Origin: Pseudooceanicola marinus
GTDB taxonomy: Bacteria; Pseudomonadota; Alphaproteobacteria; Rhodobacterales; Rhodobacteraceae
Length of the DNA: 64,000 bases
Assembly: GCF_020177265.1 (NCBI RefSeq)
Contig: NZ_JAIVMC010000013.1
Span: 1 to 64,000 of the forward strand
Direction: 5' to 3'
Positions 42,043 through 50,696 of the stretch are shown piece by piece (positions within the stretch are counted from its first letter, which is position 1; each line of letters begins with the position of its first letter). Position numbers and translations under genes: made by a program. The notes beneath the pieces were generated by a model, which had not been told where the DNA came from, did not search any database, and saw only the letters and a list, made by a program, of their open reading frames with translations.

Positions 42043-42564
42043 TCATTCCTTTTCGTTGATGATGGTCTGCATTTGAGAGATGATTTCCGGGCTGTCCCAT
42101 TCGGCCGGTCCAACCAGGCGGCCGAGTTCCTCCCCGCCGCGCCCGATCAGGATCGTCGTCGGCAAGCCGAGCGCTCCGAAAGCCCACATCGCGCGGGTAC
42201 TGTCCGCCAGGTAGATGTCGAGGTGCTGGATGCCGATCTCCTCGTAGAAGCGCCGGACGACCTTGAGGCCTGCCCGGTCGATGGAGAGCGGCAGGACGTG
42301 AAAATCGTCTCCTCCGAGACGGGCCTGAAGCGCATCGAGCGTCGGCATTTCCTCGCGACACGGCACGCACCAGGTTGCCCAGATATTGAGAAGCACGACC
42401 TTGCCCCGGAAATCCTCCAGGGTCAGGTCTCGCCCCGCTCCGTTGACGAAAGGCGGCGACAGCATTTCGCGTGGCGCATCGTGAAGCGGCATCAGCGGCT
42501 TTGCCTCGGCACGTCCCGCGAGCCCCAGAGCCGCTATTCCCGCCAAAAGTTCGCGTCGATTCAT
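42043..42564 (-). CDS. TlpA-family thiol-disulfide reductase
   Basis: 173 residues with a signal peptide (MNRRELLAGIAALGLAGRAE) and a thioredoxin fold. Active site ATWCVPCREEMP (Cys 66, Cys 69) and cis-Pro LGLPTTILI are intact. It would receive electrons from CcdA. It overlaps the CcmG-like gene upstream by 4 bp. It is probably used to keep copper sites or cytochrome c heme Cys reduced. Confidence 0.9.
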   Translation of the reverse strand: MNRRELLAGIAALGLAGRAEAKPLMPLHDAPREMLSPPFVNGAGRDLTLEDFRGKVVLLNIWATWCVPCREEMPTLDALQARLGGDDFHVLPLSIDRAGLKVVRRFYEEIGIQHLDIYLADSTRAMWAFGALGLPTTILIGRGGEELGRLVGPAEWDSPEIISQMQTIINEKE

Positions 42565-43133
42565 GATCCGGCTCCTTCCTGAAGGCGTCGCACCACGGGG
42601 AGGATGTCTTCCTCCAAGGAGCGGCGGTTGAAGGGACCGATATGCTTGTAGGCGATCCGACCCTCCGCATCGATCACGAAGGTCTCCGGCAAACCGTACA
42701 CGCCCCAGTTGATCGCGACCCGGCCAGTACTGTCAGCCCCGATCCTGTCGTAAGGATCGCCGAGCTCCCCGAGAAAGTCCAAGGCCTCTGCAGGTCGATC
42801 CTTGTAATTGATGCCGAAAATCGCGACTTCATCTCGAGCGGCCAGTTCGTTGAGCAGGGGCATTTCGACCCGGCACGGCACGCACCACGACGCCCAGACG
42901 TTGACGATGGACACCTGCCCTTTCAGATCGGCGGTCGAGAGGCCGTCGGAACGTCCCTCGATCGGCGGCAGATCGAATTTGGGTACCGGCTTGCCGATTA
43001 GCGCCGAAGGCAGACCGTCATCGTTGTTGAAAAGCCCCCAATAGAATGCGCCGCCGATCACCGCGAAAACGGCCACTGGCAGCAGGGCCAGCCGCGATGT
43101 TCGCTTTGGCGGATGCTCGGTGTGCTCAGTCAT
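42561..43133 (-). CDS. CcmG/DsbE-type thiol-disulfide reductase
   Basis: 190 residues with one membrane anchor (LLPVAVFAVIGGAFYWGLF). Active site ASWCVPCRVEMP (Cys 84, Cys 87), FGINYKDRPAEAL and GVYGLPETFVID are CcmG hallmarks. CcmG reduces apocytochrome c in heme attachment. The neighbouring cytochrome c gene (4-bp overlap) is a plausible client. A CcmG copy outside the main ccm cluster is unusual. Confidence 0.9.
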   Translation of the reverse strand: MTEHTEHPPKRTSRLALLPVAVFAVIGGAFYWGLFNNDDGLPSALIGKPVPKFDLPPIEGRSDGLSTADLKGQVSIVNVWASWCVPCRVEMPLLNELAARDEVAIFGINYKDRPAEALDFLGELGDPYDRIGADSTGRVAINWGVYGLPETFVIDAEGRIAYKHIGPFNRRSLEEDILPVVRRLQEGAGS

Positions 43134-43615
43134 AGCCCACCCCTGTCGTTTGCCGAGACCTCGGCCTGGAACTCGCGTTGCCGTTCGGGCCAGGTGCTCT
43201 TGATGTAGGCGAGGACTTCGGCGATCTCGTCGTCTGTCAGGATGCCCTCGAAGGCCGGCATGTCGCTCTCATATCCTGGCACCACCGCTTGAACGCCGCC
43301 CTTCGTCACGATGAAAAGATTGCGGTCGGAATGGTGCCAGGTGTGGCCCGTTTCATCGTGCGGCGGGGCAGGCATACGGCCGTTGTCGAGACGTCGCCGC
43401 CAGTCAGGCTGGCCTTCGAGATTCTCACCATGGCAGGACGCGCAGCTTTCGGCGTAGATTTGTTTGCCTGCGATGAGGTCGTCCTCAGAGACTGGCTCTC
43501 CAAGAAAGGTCAGACCTTCGATCGCCGTCTCGTCGGGAGATGCCTGCGCCAGAACGAAACTGCCGATGACGGCAGTCGCGATCCCTGCCAGAAACATGCC
43601 AGCAATCGGTCTCAT
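43130..43615 (-). CDS. Periplasmic cytochrome c (paralogue of 4,524-4,928)
   Basis: 161 residues from the ATG at 43615, overlapping the stop of the upstream small gene by 4 bp; the longer open frame is rejected. Signal/anchor followed by CASCHG heme site, ENLEGQPDWRRRLDNGRMPA, PPHDETGHTWHH and YIKSTWPERQ. This pattern nearly repeats that of the cytochrome at 4.5 kb, so the two copper blocks share a duplicated unit. It likely exchanges electrons with the neighbouring multicopper oxidase. Confidence 0.88.
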   Translation of the reverse strand: MRPIAGMFLAGIATAVIGSFVLAQASPDETAIEGLTFLGEPVSEDDLIAGKQIYAESCASCHGENLEGQPDWRRRLDNGRMPAPPHDETGHTWHHSDRNLFIVTKGGVQAVVPGYESDMPAFEGILTDDEIAEVLAYIKSTWPERQREFQAEVSANDRGGL

Positions 43616-43752
43616 GTAGCGCCCCGGATGTACTTGGCCAGGGCGATCACGCTCAACACAAGGACGGCGACGAGCAGCAGCAGAACCACCCCGCCAACAA
43701 GCATCATCGCGCCCATCATGGGCCCGTTCATCATGCCCATGCACTCACTCAT
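43612..43752 (-). CDS. 46-residue Met-rich single-pass membrane peptide
   Basis: Start ATG at 43752, 8 bp inside the DUF411 gene end; stop overlaps the cytochrome start. Product MSECMGMMNGPMMGAMML followed by one long hydrophobic helix and ALAKYIRGAT. The same plan (Met/Gly head, helix, basic tail with KY) is seen in the peptide at 176-280. The Met-rich head may touch copper. Overlaps on both sides argue for a translated gene. Confidence 0.65.
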   Translation of the reverse strand: MSECMGMMNGPMMGAMMLVGGVVLLLLVAVLVLSVIALAKYIRGAT

Positions 43753-44227
43753 CGGAATAGACGGTGATGCCGCCCTCGCCGAAGGCGTAGGTCTTGAGGG
43801 TGCCGGTCTTGACGCGGGCCATCCCCGGGGCATTGGCCGGCATTCCCGGCAAGGTGATGCCAGCGATGTCCGGTCGCTCGCTCAGGAGCCGGTCGATGAT
43901 CTCGGCCGGAACCAGACCGCTGACATAATAGCCGTCGATCTCGGCGAGATGGCAGCCAATGCCGCGCTCCGGAACACCGACGTCGACCGACCGCTTGTCG
44001 AAATCCCGGTCATCCACGCGGGTGACGGTGAAGCCGTTTTCTTCGAGATAATCGGCGTAAGTATCGCAGCAACCGCAGCCCGGATCGCGCCAGATCGTGA
44101 TCTGCTTCGTGCCATCGGTCGTTTCCGGCTTTGCCGTTGGCTCACTTTGTGCCCAGGTCAGCGTCGTCAGCGCCCCCGCACTGACAATACCGCCGCCGAT
44201 CAGGCCGAATACCGTTCTTCTCTGCAT
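43745..44227 (-). CDS. DUF411 protein (second copy)
   Basis: 160 residues; the ATG at 44227 follows GGAGAGAG, so the in-frame ATG at 44242 is not used. Signal RRTVFGLIGGGIVSAGALTT. Motif RDPGCGCCDTYADYLEENGF (Cys 51, 53, 54), CHLAEIDGYYVSGLVPAE and LPGMPANAPGM are all present. It differs in sequence from the copy at 33,155 but has the same elements. Likely periplasmic copper binding. Confidence 0.88.
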   Translation of the reverse strand: MQRRTVFGLIGGGIVSAGALTTLTWAQSEPTAKPETTDGTKQITIWRDPGCGCCDTYADYLEENGFTVTRVDDRDFDKRSVDVGVPERGIGCHLAEIDGYYVSGLVPAEIIDRLLSERPDIAGITLPGMPANAPGMARVKTGTLKTYAFGEGGITVYSDE

Positions 44228-44238
44228 CTCTCTCTCCT

Positions 44239-45183
44239 TCATCCGGCCGCTGTCGCGGTCCAGCTTTTGCCGCCGTCGCGGCTGAGTTTCAGGGTGCCGC
44301 CGATGACAGCGGCGATGTACGTCTCGTCACGAGGATGAACCGCGATCGCAGTCGCGGCGCTAAGAGCCACCTGGGTCCAGACCACCCCGCCATCCGCCGA
44401 GGTCCAGATCCCCGAGGGCAGAGCGGCATAGAGCCGCTCCGGTGCCGAAGGGCTGCTCGCCAGCGACTGTACCGGCTCGCCGTCGGGCAAGGGGTTTTCG
44501 GGAGGTGGCGCATCGCCAGAGACCAGCGCATCCATTGCGTTGCCCGGTTGGACGTCCTGCCACCGGCAGAAACAGTCAGGCACCCGGGTCAGACCCATCT
44601 CGGTGCCGGCATAAATCCATATGCCGCCCATGCCGGTCTCTAGATCGACGGACGCCAAAGTGAGCGGATCGCGCTCGGCCTCTTTGAGCCAGGGGCGGTC
44701 CATCGCCAGGGTCCAGGTTTCGCCAGCGTCCTCGCTCTTATAGAGACCGTCGCCGCGGACTGCCGCATAGATTAGGTCGGGGTTCCGCGATGCGATTGCG
44801 AGGGCATTCACTTCTCCGTCCGGAAGCCCGGCATTGCCGATGCGCCACGTTGCCGAACCATCGGCCGACAGTGCGACACCGCCCTTTTCCAGGCCGGCGG
44901 CGACAAGGCCGGGCCGGTCAGGATTGGTGGCCATTGCCAGCACTTTGCCGGGCGTCGTCCGCTCGGCCCAGGTGCCGCCGTTATCCTCGCTGACGTTCAA
45001 CGTTGCTTCCGCCGCCAACAGCACGTCACCGTCGAAAGCCAACGCGCGGATTCCGCCGCCGCTGCCGGCCCGCGCAAGGTCCGGCAGAAGTACATAGGCG
45101 CTTACGCCGAGAGCCGACGAAAGAAAGGCGCGTCGCGTGGGAAGCAGCGTTGGGTATACGGATCTCAATTTGCTTTCTCCCAT
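44239..45183 (-). CDS. BNR-repeat (sortilin-like) secreted protein
   Basis: 314 residues from the ATG at 45183; in-frame sequence upstream belongs to the oxidase region. Signal with Tat-like TRRAFLSSALGVSAYVLLP. The body is made of beta-propeller units ending in SxDxGxTW: SEDNGGTWAE, SEDAGETWT, SADGGVVWT, SRDGGKSWT. One loop has CFCRWQ. Such BNR proteins are regularly found next to copper oxidases, with no assigned substrate. It lies 2 bp after the oxidase stop. Confidence 0.82.
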   Translation of the reverse strand: MGESKLRSVYPTLLPTRRAFLSSALGVSAYVLLPDLARAGSGGGIRALAFDGDVLLAAEATLNVSEDNGGTWAERTTPGKVLAMATNPDRPGLVAAGLEKGGVALSADGSATWRIGNAGLPDGEVNALAIASRNPDLIYAAVRGDGLYKSEDAGETWTLAMDRPWLKEAERDPLTLASVDLETGMGGIWIYAGTEMGLTRVPDCFCRWQDVQPGNAMDALVSGDAPPPENPLPDGEPVQSLASSPSAPERLYAALPSGIWTSADGGVVWTQVALSAATAIAVHPRDETYIAAVIGGTLKLSRDGGKSWTATAAG

Positions 45184-45185
45184 GT

Positions 45186-46637
45186 TCAGGCCACCCGGAT
45201 CACGCCCATCATCCCCGCCGCCTGGTGCTCGAGAATGTGGCAATGAAACATCCAGTCCCCCGGATTGTCGGCGACAAAGGCGATCTCGACGCGTTCGCGC
45301 GGTGCCATCAGAACCGTGTCCTGCCACTCGCGATGCTCGGTCGGTGCCCCATCGCGGGTGATGACCCGGAAGGAATGGCCGTGCAGGTGGATCGGGTGAT
45401 GGAAAGCCGTTGCGTTGGTCATCTGGATGACGTGACTTGCATCGCGTTCGAGGGTGAGGAAGGGATCGAGCATATGCCCCTCGGCCGCCTTGCCGGTGAC
45501 GAACCATATGCCGCGCCCGTCGTGGCGCATGCCCATCATGCCGCCCCCCATCATGCCGCCGGATGGACTGAGACCCATGTCGCGTTCGACCATCGCGCCC
45601 ATCATGCCGCCGGTGAACAGCACCTCGTGGCGGCGCGCAGACGCCATGTCCGGTTCCGGAAGCGAATTGTCAGGCAAGGCAATATCCCAATCGGGCGGCG
45701 CGTCGCGCAGTGGCGCGCCCTCGTAGACGATATCGAGCAGCCGATACTCGTTATCGCGATAGGCCCGATCGACCAGCTGAACCCTTGAGCCCGAGGCGCC
45801 AGTACAATCCAGGATGACATCGGCCCGCATGGCGGGGCCGAGCAAAACCCGCCCGCCGGGCGCTGCATGGGGGGCGACAGGCTGGCCATCCAGCGCGATG
45901 ACGCGCGGTTCGTGGTCGCCGAAATCGAGCGCGAAGATGCGTGCATTGGCGGCGTTGATAAGCCGCAGCCGGATGCGCTCGCCTCGCCGCACAGCGAAGG
46001 TCTCGGGAATCTGCCCGTTGATCGTGACCGTGTTTCCCAACCGTCCGGCGTGGCTCATGTCCATGGTCGCGCCGAAATCGTCCGAGATAGTAGCATCCCG
46101 CGTCAGGCGCCAGTCGTCGAGGATCCAGGTGATGTCGCGGTCGACCTGCGGCGCGTTCGGTTCCTCAATGATGAGTGGTCCGTAGAGACCGCGCCCGACC
46201 TGCTCGAAGCTGCGCTGGTGGGGGTGATACCAGAAGGTTCCCGCATCGACTGCCTCGAACTCGTAGGTAAAGGTCTCGCCCGGTGCAATTGGCGTCTGGG
46301 TCAGGTGCGGCACCCCGTCCATGGCGTTCGGCACGCGCAGCCCGTGCCAGTGGACCGTGCTGTCCTCGGCCAAGCCGTTCATGACGTCGATGCGCAAGCG
46401 TTCGCCCTGACGCACGCGCAATTCGGGGCCGGGAACCTGTCCGTTGTAGCACCACGCGGGTGTCTCGGGGTGCGGGTTGGGCACTAGCCGCGCAGCGCCC
46501 GGCGCGGCACGCAACGAGAAACTACGGCTCTGCGACTCGGCGAACGTGGTCTTGCCGAAGGCCGTTGCAGCAACCCCCGCTACCGAAGCAGCGAGAAAGG
46601 AACGGCGCGATAGAGTCGGATTGGATCGGTTGAACAT
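45186..46637 (-). CDS. Multicopper oxidase (third copy)
   Basis: 483 residues from the ATG at 46637, with a Tat-like signal SRRSFLAASVAGVAATAFG. Motifs: HWHGLRVPN, WYHPHQRSF, HHPIHLHGHSF and MFHCHILEHQAAGMM with the type-1 Cys. A short Met/Gly loop (SGGMMGGGMMGMRHDGRG) is present but not the long repeat of CopA. It is closer in size to the oxidase at 3.1 kb. It leads the leftward block down to ccdA together with BNR, DUF411 and cytochrome genes. Confidence 0.92.
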   Translation of the reverse strand: MFNRSNPTLSRRSFLAASVAGVAATAFGKTTFAESQSRSFSLRAAPGAARLVPNPHPETPAWCYNGQVPGPELRVRQGERLRIDVMNGLAEDSTVHWHGLRVPNAMDGVPHLTQTPIAPGETFTYEFEAVDAGTFWYHPHQRSFEQVGRGLYGPLIIEEPNAPQVDRDITWILDDWRLTRDATISDDFGATMDMSHAGRLGNTVTINGQIPETFAVRRGERIRLRLINAANARIFALDFGDHEPRVIALDGQPVAPHAAPGGRVLLGPAMRADVILDCTGASGSRVQLVDRAYRDNEYRLLDIVYEGAPLRDAPPDWDIALPDNSLPEPDMASARRHEVLFTGGMMGAMVERDMGLSPSGGMMGGGMMGMRHDGRGIWFVTGKAAEGHMLDPFLTLERDASHVIQMTNATAFHHPIHLHGHSFRVITRDGAPTEHREWQDTVLMAPRERVEIAFVADNPGDWMFHCHILEHQAAGMMGVIRVA

Positions 46638-46775
46638 GAACTTGTACTCTCTGATCTGACGGCGCTGCACCGCGGCAAAGCTGCGGTGGCGGTGCGATTG
46701 TCTCGCGCGACCGCACGGAAGCGCGCAGTCGGTACGAGTCGACACATCCAGCGCGATCAGGCGCCGAGTGTCGGA

Positions 46776-47120
46776 TCAGAGGTAGAATCGAGGTGGTTCT
46801 TTAGCCGGAGGACCGGTGATGCCACGCGCAACCCGCTCCGGCATCCGGTCATGCGCGATGGACGTGGCGACATGGCCCGTGTCCGCCGAAGCAACCGGAA
46901 CAGCGGCCATCCCTGTGACGTTGCACACGAAATTGCAAACCCCGCCCTTGAGTCCGGCCTCCTGATCGCCGCACGCGTCGCAATCGTCCATCCCGGACAT
47001 CCCGGCATCCGCGGTGATCATCGCGGAGGCCATGGCAGCCGATCCCGCCGAATGCGCAACTGCGCCCACGGCGAAAGCCATGAGCGCGAGAAAGCAGAAA
47101 AGGCGGGCGAACAAGATCAT
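46776..47120 (-). CDS. Small secreted Cys protein (CopL-like class, third copy)
   Basis: 114 residues with a signal peptide (FARLFCFLALMAFAVGAVA), then a mature part with MDDCDACGDQ, GVCNFVCNV and a proline end PPAKEPPRFYL. It lies upstream of the oxidase at 45,186 and 14 bp after the cueR stop on the same strand, so it may be read from the cueR promoter. Shared build with the proteins at 2,297 and 10,614 suggests a common role in copper sensing or binding; sequence identity is low. Confidence 0.6.
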   Translation of the reverse strand: MILFARLFCFLALMAFAVGAVAHSAGSAAMASAMITADAGMSGMDDCDACGDQEAGLKGGVCNFVCNVTGMAAVPVASADTGHVATSIAHDRMPERVARGITGPPAKEPPRFYL

Positions 47121-47133
47121 GGATAATTATCTA

Positions 47134-47604
47134 CTATTGCGTTGCATGAATATCCAGCGACGGCTTGTCGCGTTTCCGTGAAGTGCGATTTATCGCCTGA
47201 TCACCGTCTTCGCGGGAAACCTGTTGCGCCAGGTCGTCAATGATCGGGCAATCAGGCCGTTTGTCGCCCTGACACCGTGCGACAAGATCGCCGAGCGTTG
47301 CGCTCAATGCCTGTAGTTCTTCGATCTTTCGGTCGATTTGCGTCAGATGGATCTTCGCAATCGCCTTGACTTCGGAGCTCGACCGCTCGCGGTCTTCGTA
47401 AAGAGACAAGAGCGTTCGGCAATCCTCGATGCTGAACCCCAGGGAGCGGGCGCGTCCGAGGAATGCAAGCGTGTTCAATTCGCGATATCCAAACTCGCGA
47501 TAACCGTTCTCACGACGCGGTGGACGAACAAGCCCGATATCCTCGTAGTATCGAATGGTTTTGGCGGGCAGTCCGCTTCGTTCGGAGACGTCACCAATGT
47601 TCAT
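47134..47604 (-). CDS. cueR: CueR/HmrR-type Cu(I)-responsive regulator
   Basis: 156 residues from the ATG at 47604; the frame runs on to 48132 but crosses the promoter. MerR winged helix MNIGDVSERSGLPAKTIRYY, ENGYREFGYRELNTLAFL, dimer helix, and the Cu(I) loop CQGDKRPDCPII (Cys 111, Cys 119) with Ser 77, all as in CueR. A matching CueR-type promoter lies directly upstream (47,634-47,664), so it autoregulates, and another lies ahead of the Cu-ATPase gene. The C-terminal 25 residues are basic and longer than usual. Confidence 0.93.
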   Translation of the reverse strand: MNIGDVSERSGLPAKTIRYYEDIGLVRPPRRENGYREFGYRELNTLAFLGRARSLGFSIEDCRTLLSLYEDRERSSSEVKAIAKIHLTQIDRKIEELQALSATLGDLVARCQGDKRPDCPIIDDLAQQVSREDGDQAINRTSRKRDKPSLDIHATQ

Positions 47605-47633
47605 CGTTGAAACCTCGCTTGATCCATAGCCAA

Positions 47634-47664
47634 CAGATAGGGGTTCCACTAACTGGAAGGTCAA
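47634..47664 (-). promoter_or_regulatory. CueR-type promoter of cueR
   Basis: Minus strand: TTGACC (47659-47664), 19-bp spacer, TATCTG (47634-47639). The spacer contains TTCC-AGTTAGT-GGAAC, a near-perfect CueR dyad. It is 30 bp ahead of the cueR ATG. Confidence 0.8.
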
Positions 47665-47768
47665 TGCCTGCATAGATTTTTTCTTTTTGATTGCCGTCTG
47701 ATTCTGCTCGGATCTGTCGCCACTTAAATGAATGCGACTCCGGAAAGTGCCTGAGTGGCTCCATTTTT

Positions 47769-50081
47769 TCAAAGACGCACCGATCTCAGTCGCAACGCAT
47801 TCCCGATGACCGAGACAGATGAAAGGCTCATCGCGGCAGCTGCGAACATCGGCGAGATCAGGAGACCAAAGAACGGGAACAGAACCCCGGCGGCCACTGG
47901 CACACCGGCAGTGTTGTAGATCATGGCGAAGAACAAATTCTGCCTGATGTTCCGCATTGTCGCCAGCGACAGGCGGCGCGCTCTGACAAGTCCGTTTAGG
48001 TCCCCTTTGACCAAGGTGAAACCTGCGCTTTCGATCGCGACATCGGCGCCGGTACCCATGGCGATACCGACATCGGCCTGCGCCAAAGCAGGTGCATCGT
48101 TCACACCGTCCCCGGCCATGGCGACCCTGCATCCCTCGGCCTGAAGCTCACGTATGATGCGGGCCTTGTCCTCGGGCAGGACATCGGCGCGTATCTCGTC
48201 GATGCCGAGCCGCCCCGCCACGGCCTTGGCCGTGCGCTCATTGTCGCCCGTGACCATTACGATCCGGAAACCTAGGTCATGCAGGGCCTTCAGGGCGGCA
48301 GGAGTTGTTTCCTTGACCGGATCTGCCACGCTCACGAGACCGGCGATCCCGCCGTCGACGACGACAAACATGACCGTTTCACCTTCGTCGCGACGGGCGT
48401 TGGCGACTTCGGTCACCTCAGGCGCATCGATACCGAGTTCGGCGAGCATCTTCGCGTTGCCCAAGGCCACCGGTTTGCCGTCCACGTTACCCTTAACACC
48501 CATGCCGGTGACGGCTTCGAACGCGTCGGCATTTGCGAGTTTCATGCCGCGTGCCTCAGCACCGCGCACAATCGCCTCAGCCAGCGGGTGCTCGGAGCCG
48601 CGTTCCAGGCTGGCAGCAAGTCGAAGAACCTCGGCTTCTTCGTGGCCGTCTTCCGGTAGCACGACAGACAGTTCCGGTTTGCCCATCGTCAGAGTGCCGG
48701 TCTTGTCAACGATCAGCGTGTCCACCTTCTCGAATGCCTCAAGCGCTTCGGCATTCTTGATCAGCACGCCCGCCTGAGCCCCGCGCCCGGTCGCGGTCAT
48801 GATGGACATCGGCGTTGCGAGCCCGAGCGCGCAGGGACAGGCAATGATGAGAACGGCGATGGCGGAGACCAGGCCGTAAGCCAGCGCGGGCGACGGCCCC
48901 CAGATTGACCATGAGACGAACGAAATGACTGCAACCGCGATCACAGCTGGTACAAAATAGCCGGCCACGGCGTCTGCGAGCTTCTGGATCGGAGCGCGGG
49001 ACCTCTGTGCTGCTGCCACCATTTCGACGATCTGTGCCAGCATCGTGTCCTTTCCTACGCGTCTGGCTTCGATCACGAGGCTGCCGGTGCCGTTGATTGT
49101 CGCCCCGGTGACCACGTCGCCTTCGACTTTCTCGACCGGCACAGGCTCGCCCGTGAGCATCGACTCATCAACCGACGACCGCCCTTCGACAACTTCGCCG
49201 TCCACTGGCACCTTCTCGCCTGGGCGCACTTTTATGCGGTCGCCAATCTGCACGTCCTCCAGAGGCACTTCCTCTTCCGTTCCGTCCTCACGTATCAGAC
49301 GTGCGCTCTTTGCGGCCAGGTCGAGCAAGGTGCGGATGGCCGAGCCGGTCCGCTCCCGGGCACGTAGTTCCAGAATCTGTCCAAGTAGCACCAGAACCAC
49401 GATCACCGCGCCCGCTTCAAAGTAGACACCGACATTGCCTTCAACGTCCCGAAAACCGCTTGGGAATAGTCCGGGCGCGATTACTGCGATCGTGCTGAAC
49501 GCCCAGGCAGCGGCAACTCCCATACCGATCAGGCTGAACATGTTGAGGTTCATGGTCCTGAAGCTCTTCCAGCCGCGCACCAGAAACGGCCAACCTGACC
49601 AGAGAATGACCGGCGTAGCCAGAATTAGCTCGATCCAGTGGGCCAATCCCTCGCCAATCCAGCTGCGCACGGGGAGACCGACATAGCCTCCCATCGCTAG
49701 AACGACGACGGGAACGGTTAGGATTGTGCCGATCCAGAACCTGCGGGTGAAATCGACGAGTTCCGGATTGGGGCCTTCATCGACTGTCTGAATATCTTTT
49801 GGCTCCAGCGCCATACCACAAATCGGGCAGTCGCCGGGGCCGACCTGCTCGATCTCGGGGTGCATCGGACATGTATAAATCGTGCCTTCTGGCATTGCTT
49901 CCGGCGTGGGTCCTCCGTCTATGTAGGTTTCCGGTGCTGCATCGAACTTCTCCTTGCAGCGCGTCGAGCAGAAGAAATACGGCGCGCCTGCAACTTGGGA
50001 TACATGGCGTGCGGTCGCGCGATCAACGGACATCCCGCACACCGGATCGCTCACTATCTCGCTCGTCTCGTCAGCACACAT
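47769..50081 (-). CDS. Cu(I)-type P1B ATPase with YHS and heavy-metal-binding N-terminus
   Basis: 770 residues from the ATG at 50081 (GGAGGTCA upstream). A YHS-type domain ([22 protein letters not shown]) and a heavy-metal-binding module ([20 protein letters not shown]) replace the classical HMA domain. Core: [36 protein letters not shown]. These are Cu(I)-pump motifs. The upstream CueR-type promoter (50,110-50,140) supports copper control. The gene would remove Cu(I) from the cytoplasm. Confidence 0.94.
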   Translation of the reverse strand: MCADETSEIVSDPVCGMSVDRATARHVSQVAGAPYFFCSTRCKEKFDAAPETYIDGGPTPEAMPEGTIYTCPMHPEIEQVGPGDCPICGMALEPKDIQTVDEGPNPELVDFTRRFWIGTILTVPVVVLAMGGYVGLPVRSWIGEGLAHWIELILATPVILWSGWPFLVRGWKSFRTMNLNMFSLIGMGVAAAWAFSTIAVIAPGLFPSGFRDVEGNVGVYFEAGAVIVVLVLLGQILELRARERTGSAIRTLLDLAAKSARLIREDGTEEEVPLEDVQIGDRIKVRPGEKVPVDGEVVEGRSSVDESMLTGEPVPVEKVEGDVVTGATINGTGSLVIEARRVGKDTMLAQIVEMVAAAQRSRAPIQKLADAVAGYFVPAVIAVAVISFVSWSIWGPSPALAYGLVSAIAVLIIACPCALGLATPMSIMTATGRGAQAGVLIKNAEALEAFEKVDTLIVDKTGTLTMGKPELSVVLPEDGHEEAEVLRLAASLERGSEHPLAEAIVRGAEARGMKLANADAFEAVTGMGVKGNVDGKPVALGNAKMLAELGIDAPEVTEVANARRDEGETVMFVVVDGGIAGLVSVADPVKETTPAALKALHDLGFRIVMVTGDNERTAKAVAGRLGIDEIRADVLPEDKARIIRELQAEGCRVAMAGDGVNDAPALAQADVGIAMGTGADVAIESAGFTLVKGDLNGLVRARRLSLATMRNIRQNLFFAMIYNTAGVPVAAGVLFPFFGLLISPMFAAAAMSLSSVSVIGNALRLRSVRL

Positions 50082-50109
50082 GATTGACCTCCATTTCCAA
50101 TCTGTCGAA

Positions 50110-50140
50110 GATATGCATCTTCCAGTCACTGGAAGGTCAA
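50110..50140 (-). promoter_or_regulatory. CueR-type promoter of the Cu-ATPase gene
   Basis: Minus strand: TTGACC (50135-50140), 19-bp spacer, CATATC (50110-50115). The spacer carries TTCC-AGTGACT-GGAAG, a perfect dyad (CTTCC at 50119-50123, GGAAG at 50131-50135 on the plus strand). About 30 bp before the ATG. Confidence 0.8.
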
Positions 50141-50282
50141 TGGCCTTTTTCTTGAGAACTCCAACTCTTCACAAGACACTAGGTAGAAAACCCGCCATCG
50201 GCTGTTCGCTATCCGAAACCATCAAAAAAACCTCAGCCGCACCGGTCATGTTTGAATATTCGGCCTCGCGAAATTCGGTAGC

Positions 50283-50690
50283 CTACCGGGAGACCGATAC
50301 CGACCCGGGCAGCTCGATGCGAAAGAGAAAAGTCGCCTGAACGACGGCAAGCATGAGCGCGACTGCGAACACGATCCAAGTTCCAAATGCTGCAATGGCA
50401 AAGCCTCCCAGAAGCGGGAAGACAAACGCTGGAGCGGTCAAGGCATTGAAATAGCCGCTATACGATGGGCGACGCTCGTCTGGGGAGACTTCCATCAATA
50501 GCCCGAATACGGCAATCGTCAGGCCGTTCGTCAGCGCGCCGAGGGAAAAGAATACGGCGATGAGAATGGCCAAGCCGATCCCTGGCGGAACCGGGCTGAC
50601 CAAGAGCACCAATACGACCAGCGGTGGGGCCGAGCGCGCAATAGCGATGGCGCGCATCAGGCTCAGCTTGCCCAGCCCGACGAGGTCGAT
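50283..50690 (-). pseudogene. C-terminal fragment of an MFS transporter
   Basis: About 135 residues correspond to the last four helices of a major facilitator protein (PPGIGLAILIAVFFSLGALT, MEVSPDERRPSYSGYFNALT, FVFPLLGGFAIAAFGTWIVF). The DERRPSYSG loop is typical of MFS helix 10-11 regions. The frame continues rightward to 50810 but there it is antisense to the DUF2493 gene. The N-terminal two thirds are missing, cut at the junction near 50,695. Confidence 0.75.
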
Positions 50691-50696
50691 CTCGCC

